Source: Lates calcarifer
Lineage: Eukaryota > Chordata > Actinopteri > Centropomidae
NCBI RefSeq assembly: GCF_001640805.2
Contig: NC_066848.1
Coordinates: 22,488,159-22,552,158 of the forward strand
Direction of reading: 5' to 3'
Length of the DNA stretch: 64,000 bases
Both the position numbers and the translations under genes were made by a program. Under the pieces are notes generated by a model, which saw nothing but the letters and a program-made list of their open reading frames with translations, made no database searches and was not told the DNA's origin. The first letter of the stretch is position 1, and each line of letters starts with the position of its first letter. This document shows positions 13,801 through 26,554 of the stretch, one piece after another.

Positions 13801-16800
13801 ATTTCAGACCAGAACTTTTGGCAAGGCACATGCAAAAACAACACTTTCAGTGCCTGTAACAGAAGAGAATTTTGTTTCAGACACTGAAGATACACTTGCA
13901 ATTTGATTCTGTACCTGAGGCTGAGCCTGAATTTGAAAATGGAAAGGCCATTCAAAATCAGTTGGGATCTGTGTTTCCTTGCATGCAAACACTTTTACAT
14001 GTATCAGATTCAGCAATACAGGGAAATAATTACTGAGTTAATGGAGAGTTTGCTCATCAAATACAATATATGACAGTCACTGATAAAGTTTTGAAAGATC
14101 ATAATTGCATAGCTGATGCCTCTGTTGTAGCTTTATTAACTGATGAAATACAAACACTGAACCCACTCAGATTGCTCTCAAGGAAAGGGCCTTTTGGCAC
14201 AGTAGTATGCATAGAGTACACAAGACAGTCATTTTATTGGAGGAACTCCACTGTTATTGAACCTGTTGAATATGTGTTAAATGCACAAGAAAGAAGCATA
14301 TTTTTGTTTATGTTCCTATTTTAGATTTGCTGAGTAAACTGTTAGGGAGAAGTGAGATACTTCAGACACTAACGAGATCCAGTCAACATGACGGTCATAA
14401 CAGTTAATTTCTAGATGGAGAATACTTTAAAGAAAACATACTTTTCTCTGAAGAACTAAGCATAGCTCTTGGACTATATATTGATGATTTTGAACTTTGT
14501 AATCCATTAGGTACTTCCAAAAAGAAACACAAAGTTTGTGGTATATATTGGGTAATACCCATAAGACTTTGATCAACATCATCATCAGTTTATCTAGCTG
14601 TGTTGTGCAAAACTGTACACATAAAAGAATATGGTTATAGCAAGGTCCTAGAGTCTCTGATTAGGGATCTTGAGCTCCTTGAGAGAGGGTGTGTTTGTTC
14701 AGAGTCTTGGCTCTAATGTTAAAAGGACAGTTTTTGTATGTGTCTGGGTACACATTCACTCGCTGGATTCCAAGAGTCTTTCAATGTTGACAAGTAAAAA
14801 TTGAGTTTTTACTTGGAGAATATTGAATTGTTTGATGAAGCAATTAATGTGCTTAAGGAAACTGATGTGTCTTGTGTTGATGGTGTGAAGAAAGACTGTC
14901 CTTTGAACAGACTGTCCCACTTTCATGCTGCAAAAGGATTTCCACCTGATTTTCTACATGATGTATTAGAAGGAATTGTACCTGTGGAACTCTGCATATG
15001 CCTCTCAGATCTGATTTTATCTAGCTCCTCCTTCACAACAGAAACCCTGTGCTACTTGCAAGCCAAAATCTCTGACCACTGACCGTTGCTTTTAGAAGTT
15101 TTTCCTTGTTCTAAATTGCGTCCTAAACATCATTATCTTGAACATTATCCTGAGCTAATCCAAAAATGTGGTCCCCTAATTGAATTTTGGACAGTAAGAT
15201 TTGAGGCCAAACATTCTTTTTTTGAAAAGGTGGTTGCTGGGTATTCAGCTTGAAATTCAAGATGGGCAGTTACCGTCAGAGGCTGATGGCAGCTGGATGC
15301 CTGGAAGTTCTTGTAAATATAAGAAAGAGGGGACAGACAAGCAGCAAGGCAGTGAAGAAGTCAAAGAAGGGAGAGGTTCATTACTTGCCAGATCCACCTG
15401 ATGGACAAAGTGCAAATAAATCAGCGGAAAATTGGACGACTATGCTCTTAGAGGTGCAGAAAAGTAATCCAGACTTGCAGCTCATGGAAGAACTGATGAC
15501 TGCAACATTCTCTCAGCAAAGAAAGGAAATCATTGGTGATGAGCCATTCATTTCCGTAGTCCTGGACAGATGGCCTGCATTCTTTAATGAGAGACAGGTA
15601 ACCAGTGCCAACTAAAACTTTAAGCAATTTAGAGAACACTTCAATTCAATTCAATTCAATTTTATTTATATAGCGCCAAATCACAACAAAAGTCATCTCA
15701 AGGCACTTTTCATATAGAGCAGGTCTAGACCATGCTCTTTAAAATAGGTATTTACAAAGACAGACCCAACAAATCCCACCATGAGCAAGCACTAGGCAAC
15801 AGTGGCAAGGAAAAACCTCCTTTTAAGAGGCAGAAACCTCAAGCAGAACCGGACTCAGGGTAGGCAGCCATCTGCCTCGACCGGTTGGGTTAAGAAGGAG
15901 AGAGGGGGGGGAGAGGGGGGAGAGGGGGTAGAGAATAGCGAGAGAAGAACATAGCATAACACGGGTTCCATATAAAATGTAAGGTGATGCCAATAATACA
16001 GTAGTAGTAATGATTATTAAAGTATTAACTGCTAACATAGCAATACAACTAATAGCAGTATAAGTCATTTCTAATTATAGCAGCAGGTGTTGAGTGGAGT
16101 TGTAGGAGTAGCAGGAGACTTGTCATCACAGGTCAGGCTCTACAGCTCCAGAGGCAGAAATACCTGCAGAAAGTGACAGAAGAGGCGAGAGAGACAGAAG
16201 ACGACTACACTGCACGACTACAGCAGACAGGGAAGATATCAAGTTAGTAACATGTATTTATGGGATATGGATCCATACTGTGGAGAGAGAGAGAGAGAGC
16301 AGCTCAGTGCATTATGGGAGATCTCCTGGCAGTCTAGGCCTATAGCAGCATAACTAAGAGATGGTTCATACCTGAGCCAACCCTAACTATAACCTTTATT
16401 AAAAAGGAAAGTTTTAAGCCTACTCTTAAAGGTACAAAGGGTGTCTACCTCCTGGACCGAAACTGGGAGAAGGTTCCACAGTAGAGGAGCCTGATAACTG
16501 AAGGCTCTGCCTCCCATTCGACTCTTGGAAACTCTGGGAACTACCAGTAAACCGGCATTTTGGGAGCACAGTGTCCTAGCGGGATTGTAGGGGACTATGA
16601 GATTTTTGAGGTATGATGGAGCCGGACCACTGAGGGCTTTGTACGTGAGGAGGAGGATTTTGAATTCTATTCTGGATTTGACTGGGAGCCAATGTAGAGA
16701 GGCTAGCACAGGAGAAATATGGTCTCCTTTTCCTAGTTCCTGTCAGTAATTGTACTGCAGCATTTTGGATCAGCTGCAGAGTCTTTAGAGACTTGCTGGG

Positions 16801-19800
16801 GCAGTCTGGAAATAGTGAATTACAGTAGTCCAGCCCAGAAGTAACAAATGCATGGACTAGTTTTTCTGCATCCTTTTGAGACAGAAAATGTCTAATTTTG
16901 GCGATATTACGCAGGTAAAATAAGGCAGTCCTAGAAGTTTGTTTTATGTGTGAGTTAAAGGACATATCCTGATCAAAGATGACTCCCAGATTTATTACAG
17001 TGGAGCTGGAAGCCAGGGCAATGCCGTCTAATGTAACTACATCATTAGAAAATGTATTTCTAACATGTTCAGGACTGATTACAATGACTTCAGTTTTATC
17101 TGAGTTCAGTAGTAAAAAATTGCTTGACATCCAAGTTTTAATGTCTCTAATACAAGCCTGGAGTTTGGCTAGCTGATTGGCTTCGTTAGGCTTCGTTGAC
17201 AGATAAAACTATGTATCATCTGCATAAAAATGGAAATTTATGGACTGTTTCCTGATAATATTGGCCAAGGGAAGCATATACAAGGTAAAGAGAATTGGAC
17301 CAAGCACTGACCGTTGTGGAACTCCATGTCTAACTTTTGTGTACATGGAGGAATTGTTGTTAACATGTACAAACTGAAGCCTATCAGATAGACAGGACTT
17401 AAACCAGTTTAGTGCAGTCCTTTAATGCTAATATAGTGCTCCAGTCTCTGAAAAAAGGATGTGATGGTCAATTGTATCAAAAGTAGCACTGAGATCTAAC
17501 AAGACAAGGACAGAAACAAGTCTGTTGTCTGATGCAACTAGGAGGTCGTTAATAACTTTTACAAGTGCTGTCTCTGTGCTGTGATACAACATAAATCCTG
17601 GCTGAAAATCCTCAAATAAACTATTATCCTGTAGAAAGTCGCACAACTGTTTTGCAACTGCTTTCTCTAGGATTTTGGAAAGAAAGGGGAAGTTAGATAT
17701 AGGTCTGGATCTAGAGGTTTGATTATGGTTACTTTTTACAACTGTGGCACATAATCTGTCACCAAGGACAGATTTAACATATCTAATATAGAGCTGCAAA
17801 TTAAGGGCAGAGCTTCCTTAAGCAGCCTAGTTGGGATGGCGTCTAAGAGACAGGTTGAAGGTGTAGATGCTGAAATAATTGATGTGAGCTGGGGGAGGTC
17901 AATGGAAGGAAAAGAGTCAGGTTAGGTTTTGCAGGTGAGTCTATGGATCCTGTGTTTTGACAGAAATCAGTGCTGGTTGAGGACAGGATGTGATTAATTT
18001 TATGGTATTTTAATGGTAGAAATTTTATCATGAAAAAAGTTCATAAAATCATTGCTGCTGAGGGTTATAGGGATGCATGGATCTATAGACCTGGCTACAG
18101 TGCTGAAAAGAAACCTGGGGTTGTTCTTATTATCCTCTATTAATGATGAGTAATAGGCGCCTCCTGTATTACAGAGGGCCTTTTTTATCTTTTGAGACTA
18201 TCTTGCCAGGCTAAGCAGGATTCTTCCAGTTTGGTGGAACGCCACACTCTTTCGAGCCCACGTGCTATTTGTTTCGGTGTATGGGCTTTGAGAATTGAAC
18301 CATGGAGCTTGCCTCTTTCTTTTTATTGTTTTCATTTTTAGGGGGGTGATGGAGTCTAGAGTAGTATGCAGTGAGTCTGCAACACTGTCAAGCTGGGAGG
18401 GAGTAACTTCTGCTAAATTAAGATGAGGCACTGGACTTAAGTTAGTGGGAATCATTTCCTTGAATTTAGCTACTGTATTATTGGAAATATTTCTAGTCAG
18501 GACATTTTTTGCTGATTGTACATAATCCAGCAATATGAATTCAAAAGTAATTAAAAAGTGGTCTGATAGAAGGGGATTCTGTGGGAAGACTATTACATGT
18601 TCAATATCAATACCATAGGCTAAAACAAGATCAAGAGTGTGGCTGAGATGGTGAGTGGGTTTATTTACACACTGAGAGAAGCCAATAAGTCTAGTAATGA
18701 GGAAAATGCAGAGCTAACGCTGTCATTGTTGGCATCCACATGAATATTGAAGTCATCTACTATAATGACTTTATCTGTTTTAAGTACCAAACTTGACAGG
18801 AACTCAGAAAATTCAGATAAGAAATCAGAGTATGGGCCAGGAGGGCAGTACACTATAACAAATAAAATTGGCTTTAGTGTTTTCCACCTTGGGTGGGACA
18901 AACTAAGAACAAGGCTTTCAAATGAATTATAATTTAGTTTAGGTTTAGTGTTGATTAGTAGACTGGAATTGAAAATGCCTGTGACTCCACCTCCACGGCC
19001 GGTGTCTCGGGGAATGTGAGTATTAATATATCTGATATCAAATCATTAACTAGTACAGCTTTGGATGAGAGAGATCTGATATTGAGTAATCCACATTTAA
19101 TTACTTTATTTTGCTGAAAATTTGAGGTGGCTGTGCTGATTTTTATTAGATTATTGTGACTAACTCCTCTTTTGTTGACCTTCGATTTAGTTGATTTAAA
19201 TGGTCGGGCGGCAGGCACAGTCTCTATGGGGTAATGGGGGGGTGAATGCTCTTAAGGAGGAACAGAGAAGCGTATAAGGCTACAACTCTGTCTCACAGCA
19301 CACTTATGTGCCGCGGCACACTGGTTGGGAAACACTGCCTTAACGGGTGTTCCGCTGAGCGGGGAGTAACGTGAACTGGGTGGTGGAAGGCAGTGGGCTT
19401 CTGCTTATGACTACACCTGTCCTTAGAACAAGGAAATCCTTTATTTGCTTACTTTAAGCATAAATGTTATCAAATATTCTCATTCACCACTCTCTTTTTA
19501 TCCCCTCTCTCATTACCCAGTATCTGTGATCTTTATGTCCTTCAGATAAAGGTAGAGTTCACTAGAATAGTCACAACAGATCTGATGCAGTCATTCCTGG
19601 ATGCATTAGATGCTTTGGTGCCAAGTCTCTTAGAGCTGTACAAACCAGCAGTTTAAACAAGCAGGAGGCTATCCCTTAGCAGTGTTCTGCAATGTCTTTT
19701 ATAAGGAGGTAAGTATAGAAATAAACTAATCAGTGTGTACTAAAATAAGTATTTCTTAAGGTTTAGGTTCAAGTATTGCATTGACTCACTTTTGTCTCTA

Positions 19801-22800
19801 ATTGTATGTAAGGACACAAACCAGAACTGAAGAGCTGCTGCCCTAATTGGTCTTCCGTGTTTCTTTTCAGAGGATACTTCTTGGATAATCAAGAGGTGTG
19901 ATGTGAGGAAATATATTTACACACTGTTAAGATACTTATGATACTGGATTCACTGATGTTCATTTTAAATCTGACAAAAGTAAATGTTTTCCATGTCCAT
20001 TTGTGTAAGCCAAATCAGAGAACTTTTATTTTCATTGAAAGCTTAAAATATCTTTCTTATCAGTTATAAAATTTGAAATTACCAGTAAGTTGTTTGTCAG
20101 GGTCTTTATGCTAATGCAGTGAGATGACCAATTTGAACTATTTCCAAAGTCATTACCTTGACCACAATTGTATAGTATGTTATTTATTACAATTTCCTAA
20201 AATGTAAATCAGGATTAAATTTGTCCATTTCTTTTAGGTTCACGGTGAAACCCTGGATGTCATCATGAAGGGAATGCATGTTGGACTACTGACTGGACAT
20301 GAAGGTGTCCCGCATGATGCTTTTCCACTTCATGACATCAGAGATGTACCCACTTGTTTTGCCATTGCTGATGGGCACCATCCACTACCTTAATGTGAAG
20401 TACCCTCGTGCTATGAAGTACTCATTTCAAGATAAAACCCCACCAGTGTTCAGCTAGGATACATGGACTTAGAAACAGACTATTGCGGTATCATTTATAG
20501 ACTGATGACTCCCATGTTTCAAGCCTTAATTGGGAGTAAACTTGCTCTGCAGGTTTGAGCATTGCTTCCCCAGAGGAAATAATGTGTGGACCAATGTTGA
20601 AAAACAATGTACTCATTCTGAAAAGATGTTTGAATGGTGGTATTTGTATGAATATCTCAAGCTTTTGGGGGACACCTTAGTTGCTTGACAGTGTTTACAT
20701 TTCATCTAACAGACCATGTGAAACAAGAAAGAAAAAAAGTAAAAATTACTGTGAAGTCTTTATTTGAAGATGTGTTAATCTACTGCTGAAAAAACAGAAA
20801 AACAGTCAGAGGCATGACATAGGGTTGTTATTAAAACAACACTGAATGTTTATCCAAGAGTTACAGTAGCACCTCAAACATTTATTTTGCAATGTTGAGC
20901 ATTGAGTGTGTGTTAACTACCTTGGGATTGTTCATGACATTCCACACACCAGTAAATGACCAAGTATTGCTAAAACCACCATATAAAGGGGATGATAAGA
21001 GTAACTGAAGTTATGAAAAACTAAATTCAACAAAAATGGCTATGTTTTTCATTTGGATTGTGTATTATAAATGCACACATGTTGAACAGATGAGTTGTAA
21101 GTTGATTCATTGTGAAGTTTAAAGAAACTGGCAAACTTGACAATTGGTATGAACATAACCAACGTTATCTTAACTTGAAATTGTGAGTTGAAATTGTGTG
21201 GAATTGAATGTTTGTTTGACAAGATAAAACAAGTTTTGTTGAATGGATAATGTAACATAGCTCAGAATATCAAGTTTAAACAACGACCACAATGACCATT
21301 AGTTAAACAACTTGTATAACTCAACTTGTTGACCTGAAACAAAGTTAGCTTTAAGTTCAGTTTACTTGCATTTTTAAGGCAGTCGGTGAACTTCCGTTTC
21401 TCAGTTTAACCAATATAGAATTTATCACAGTGTTGAGGACAAAGTGATGAACCTGCAAAGGTATCTCAGATAAACATAAAAACATCAGAAATACAAATAT
21501 ATACTGTGTTTTCTAATATAAAAATCCAATACAGAGCTGCTAATATTACCCTAAAGACTGATGAGTTAGTTCAACTCAAACTGTTTGAGGACGATTGCCT
21601 TGAATCATTTGAGTTTACTAACTCAAACCATTAGAGCACATATGATTTTTTAAATCAAGTATAAGTAACTTAAGTGCTCATAATTTAAGCAACTTGGGTA
21701 AATAAAGTTGAGAGTAATCAATTTCTGTAAGTTAGTTGATGTATATGAATTGAGTTATGTTAACTTAAATGTATCATCTTTACTCAAATGCTACCATTCT
21801 AGTTTTATTTACTTAGTTTTCTCACATTAAGATTCATCACTACATTCTAGTTGTGACAACTTCAAACTTAGTTGTGGTCACTCAGTTCTTTTCAGGAAAC
21901 TGATTGCCTTAAATCTTTTAAGTTGTAGTAACACAACACAAATGACCATATCTCAAAAAAACTATTTAGTTGCATGCTGAACACTCACAATTGACAGCAT
22001 AACATTTCAATGTCATCAAGTTTCCATATTCACAACACTTATCTCCACTTATTACCGTTTCACTTCAGTGAACATAAATATTAATTCTCCACAAATAATC
22101 ATTAAAACACTTTGGGAAACACTTGTTTTTTGTCACCTTTCACCTTATGATGTTATCAGAAAAAATATCCCACTTGGACTTCTGATGTTCAGCTGACATT
22201 AAATTTTCATTACCATGACAATGTTTCAATCACATTGAAACAAAAAGTAATAATTGGTAACAATCCATCTATCTCGTCTATAAAACAGAAAATCTCTCTA
22301 ATAAGCTAATTTGCTGACATTTTATGAACTGTAAGTCTATTACTACCCCCCAAATTGTTCCCCTCCATAGCAAGCAGTAGCAAAGTAGAAGACAGGTCTT
22401 GTGCCCATACCATCAATCCTACAGTGAAAATGTTAGCCAACAGTTCTCCATTCTCATTACTCAATTAAGAAAATCTGGTTCAATTGGATTTGAAATTCTA
22501 AAATGAAGATGGTGAATAAAATGACATCATACAGGATAACTATAAAAATAAACCTGTTGCCACCTTACTCAGCTCATTTTCAAGGCCTGTAACTTAGGTT
22601 TGAGTTGCTTTCTCCCATCATCAAGATTTATAAGGACAATCTGGATAAAGTCAAAGAACCCACTTAGCTTCTCAGGGTAGTTTATATGGAGAGCATACAT
22701 CAGTCCAAACAAAATCACCAGTGCATCTGTGGATCTGTGAAACATTACAACCTGATCCTCAAGGATGGCCGACACATGGTGTGTTTCAATGGGAATTCCT

Positions 22801-25800
22801 GCAGGTACCTCCTCTTCCTCGGCAACTGCCACCAGAGCCACTGCTCCCTCCTGGGTTGCCTCTAACTCGCCCTGGAAAGTGGATATGTATTCAGTATATA
22901 ATAATATAAAGAGCACATGAAATGAGTAGTTAGGTATTATAAGATGTTGATATTGTTTGTTTTGCCCTCAAGATGTGCTCACAAGTTTGCCATTAAGCAA
23001 GTCCTGCAATGAGCAATCAGTGACTTCTCTTGGCAAACTAGATCAGGGCAATTAGCTATGGATATGGGCAAAGGATAATGTCAAATACCTTGCAAGTTTT
23101 AAAGACATCTGATGAATCCTCCTTTAAGTACAGTGGAAGGCCGACCAGGGCTGCTGTTCTTGCTGCACTGATGTTGTTCTTGTCTTAATGCACAAATATA
23201 GGGTATACATAGAAAGATGTCATGCCTAAATATTCAAATTCAGTCAGTGATGTAATGCATCAAGATATTAATACCTAATAGCAGCTGTGGTGTATATTTG
23301 TCAAGTGCAGCAAAGAAGTAAAATGGAAGATTTTGATTGGTGATCCTATGGAATTCACAGTAGAACTGCGAGGAAAACAAAAACACAGGTTATAAAGATT
23401 ACCTAAAATAATCCTCGCTCACAACAAAACTAAGCTATTTATCAAGATCAAATAGTCATACAATGATACCTCTGGTAATATGTGAGTCCCTTTTTATGTG
23501 CCCCTTTCAAATTTTTACTCACCTGGGCTTCATAAAACAGCGCAGGCCATCTCTCTTTTATTTTGGCAATGGGAGGAGCTAAACTCACAATTTCTTCACA
23601 CCTGAGTGCAAAGGTGTGCTGCATATGTTGGTGAATCAGAATCATGTCCCTCTCTTGATCAGTGTCATCTTGAACTGCTCTGCCATCTCAAGCATTTGTC
23701 TTCCCCGTGTGTCCTTAGTCTCTCCACTGGGGTAATTGGGAAGAAAGTTTATTTCCCCTCTTATTTTGATGTTCAACCTGGATGCTGCACCCTCTGGGTT
23801 GGTCCTGCTGCACTGATTTTCCTCCTTTTAGCTGTTGACAATGGTCCTTCAGAAACAACAGATTTTAGTAAAACATTACTCTAAGAAATGGCCTTCAGTT
23901 CAGTGTTCAGTGTCACTATCCTGGGAAACGTTCAATAGATCTTGCACTACAACTGCTACATCATAGTCTGATGCATTTTTATGTTCCCTGCATTTGTGTG
24001 CATTATATGTGGAGTAAACGTTTGTTTTAAAATTGCACCCCCTAAAATGGACATGGCAGCATTTCCTTTCGTCTTAAATTCCCCCTCAGATGAACAAACA
24101 TGTCCCTATCAACAAACGTTGCTTGAATGTACACAATGGGCAATGAAATGCCTGATTAGTGATCAAATTAGGACTCTCTCCCTGTACCTCTCTTTTCACA
24201 GTATGTACTCTTGACAAATGTATCTTTAGAGAATTAAATGTGCTAAATGTACACATGCAGATTTCATACAGGCAAGGTAAATGTGAAACTGTGGAATACT
24301 GACCATGGTGGAGTCTGAAATGTCTCAATAATTGTACTTTTAAGGCACTAGAAACGCCACACAACTTACATTTCCACATTTTCCTCTCTCCCAAAACAAC
24401 TGACACTTAACACAGTCACACAACTAGCAAACATTGTTCCTGTCTTTCATATTGTTTTTGGTTTCTGTCTCTGGCTTTTCTATTTCCCCCGACCAAGTGA
24501 AGAGACCCTGTTTCCTAATCCTACAGTTTTGAAGGCGTGTCTGAAAGCGCCAAATCAATCCAGCCTAACGGTAGCTAGCATCTACTTATTTAGAGCTAAA
24601 ACAGTCAAAGCTAACACACATTTATCAATATTCACTTGGTTAATTAAGTAAACCAAGTCGAACCACGGCCTTAATGAATAACACTAGTTACATTAGCTAA
24701 CAAAATGAATAAAGTCTCTTTAAAGTTCTCATTCCTCTCTTAATTCAGAGGCATAACCAATTAAGCTAACGCTAACATTAGCAATCGATCTTTTTAAAAC
24801 TAGTGAACGCCAACTTTATCTAACGAACGAGTTAAACGTAAAACGTGCACAAATGAGTTATGAAAATACAGAGCAACATTACCTCGTGTGGAAGACGATG
24901 CCGTATCGTTCTGAGTCGGTGAACAAATTATATCAGTCTGCATATTAAGCTGGTGGCTGTGTAGTTCGGCTATCATCCGTTACTTGCTGTTGATCCAATT
25001 GCTCTCCCTCCCTTGTAGTATCCAAAGTCGAGTGAGTGAGTGAGTGAGCGAGTGAGTGAGCAGACCCTCAGTCGGGGCACAGGCTGCCACTGTGCCACTT
25101 GATCTCGGTTTTTCTTGATTTAGCACTTCGGAAACGGTTTCACCACAGTTTTCACCAAATTCCACCATAGTGTCACGCTGACCATCACCCCTCAAACCAG
25201 AGCAGCAGGCTTAATTAAATAACTGACCAAAAGCAATGTGTGTGTGTGTTTGTGTGCATATATATATATATAAGTACAAATTTTCAGTGATATAAGTTGA
25301 GGTCAACTCAAAAGAAATAAATGAATGTCACAAATTGGAATTACATTACGAATATTTAAGATGCACCAAAAATGTAACTACACTCAAACCAACAGACAGT
25401 CTGTGAATGCAAATACCCATTCCTTCTGTGATCCCAGCTGTAACTGCATAATGCCATTTCACCATTAAAGTAACCATTGCTCACCTTGCATTTTGTTGGG
25501 TCTCTCTCTGTAAATACCTATTTTAAAGAGTACGGTCTGGACCTGCTCTATATGAAAAGTGCCTTGAGATGACTGTTGTTGTGATATGGTGCTATATAAA
25601 TAAAATTGAATTGAATTGAATTTATATCCAGTGTGAGCACTAATAAACCAGCATCATTTTGAACTAAGGACATGAGTGATTTTCAATGTTTTCAGGTTTT
25701 TCCGGAGATATCAGATTAAGTTCAAATTAGTGCTCTGGCAGGGCCACACAAGGACATTCCCAGAGTTGTCAGTAAGCCACTCCTGTTTTGTCTGGGTCAT

Positions 25801-26518
25801 TATCCTTTTGGAAGGTTTTCATTAAGGATATCTCTGTATTTTTCTCCATTCAATTTTCCCTCAAGCCTGATTATTCTCCATGCTAAAATTAAAATTCAAT
25901 TCAATTCAATTTTATTTATATAGCACCATATCACAACAAAAGTCATCTCAAGGCACTTTTCATACAGAGCATACTCTTTAAAACAGGTATTTATAGAGAG
26001 AAACCCAAAAAATCCCACCATGAGCAAGCACTAGGCCACAGTGGCGAGGAAAAACCTCCTTTTAAGAGGCAGAAACCTCGAGCAGAGACGGACTCAGGGT
26101 GGGCGGCCACCTGCCTTGACCGGCTGGGTTGAGAAAGAGAGAGGGGGGGGAGAGGGGGGAGAGGGGGTAGAGAATAGCCAGAGAACAACATAGCATAACA
26201 CGGGTTCCATATAAGATGTAAGGTGATGTCAATAATACAGTAATAGTAATGATAATAGTAATAATTAAAGTATTAACTGCTAACGTAGCAATAAAACTAA
26301 TGGCAGTATAAGTCATTTCTAATTATAGCAGCAGGTGTTGAGTGGAGTTGTAGGAGCAGCAGGAGACTTGTCATCACAGATCAGACTCTACAGCTCCAGA
26401 GGCAGAAATACCTGCAGAAAGTGACAGAAGAGGAGAGACGGAAGAGCACAATACTACAGGGAAAAGGAAGACACTGAGTTAGTAACATGTATTTATGGGA
26501 TATGGATCCATACTGATG

Positions 26519-26554
<36 letters not shown>

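Noticed and set aside
22721..22909. Plus-strand ORF opposite the SAMD3-like last exon
   Set aside because: Shadow of the real minus-strand exon at 22569-22871.
25280..25330. cagtgatataagttgaggtc as right end of the EnSpm-like element starting at 11542
   Set aside because: Its orientation is that of a left end, so it cannot close that element; no CAGTG-ended partner was found.
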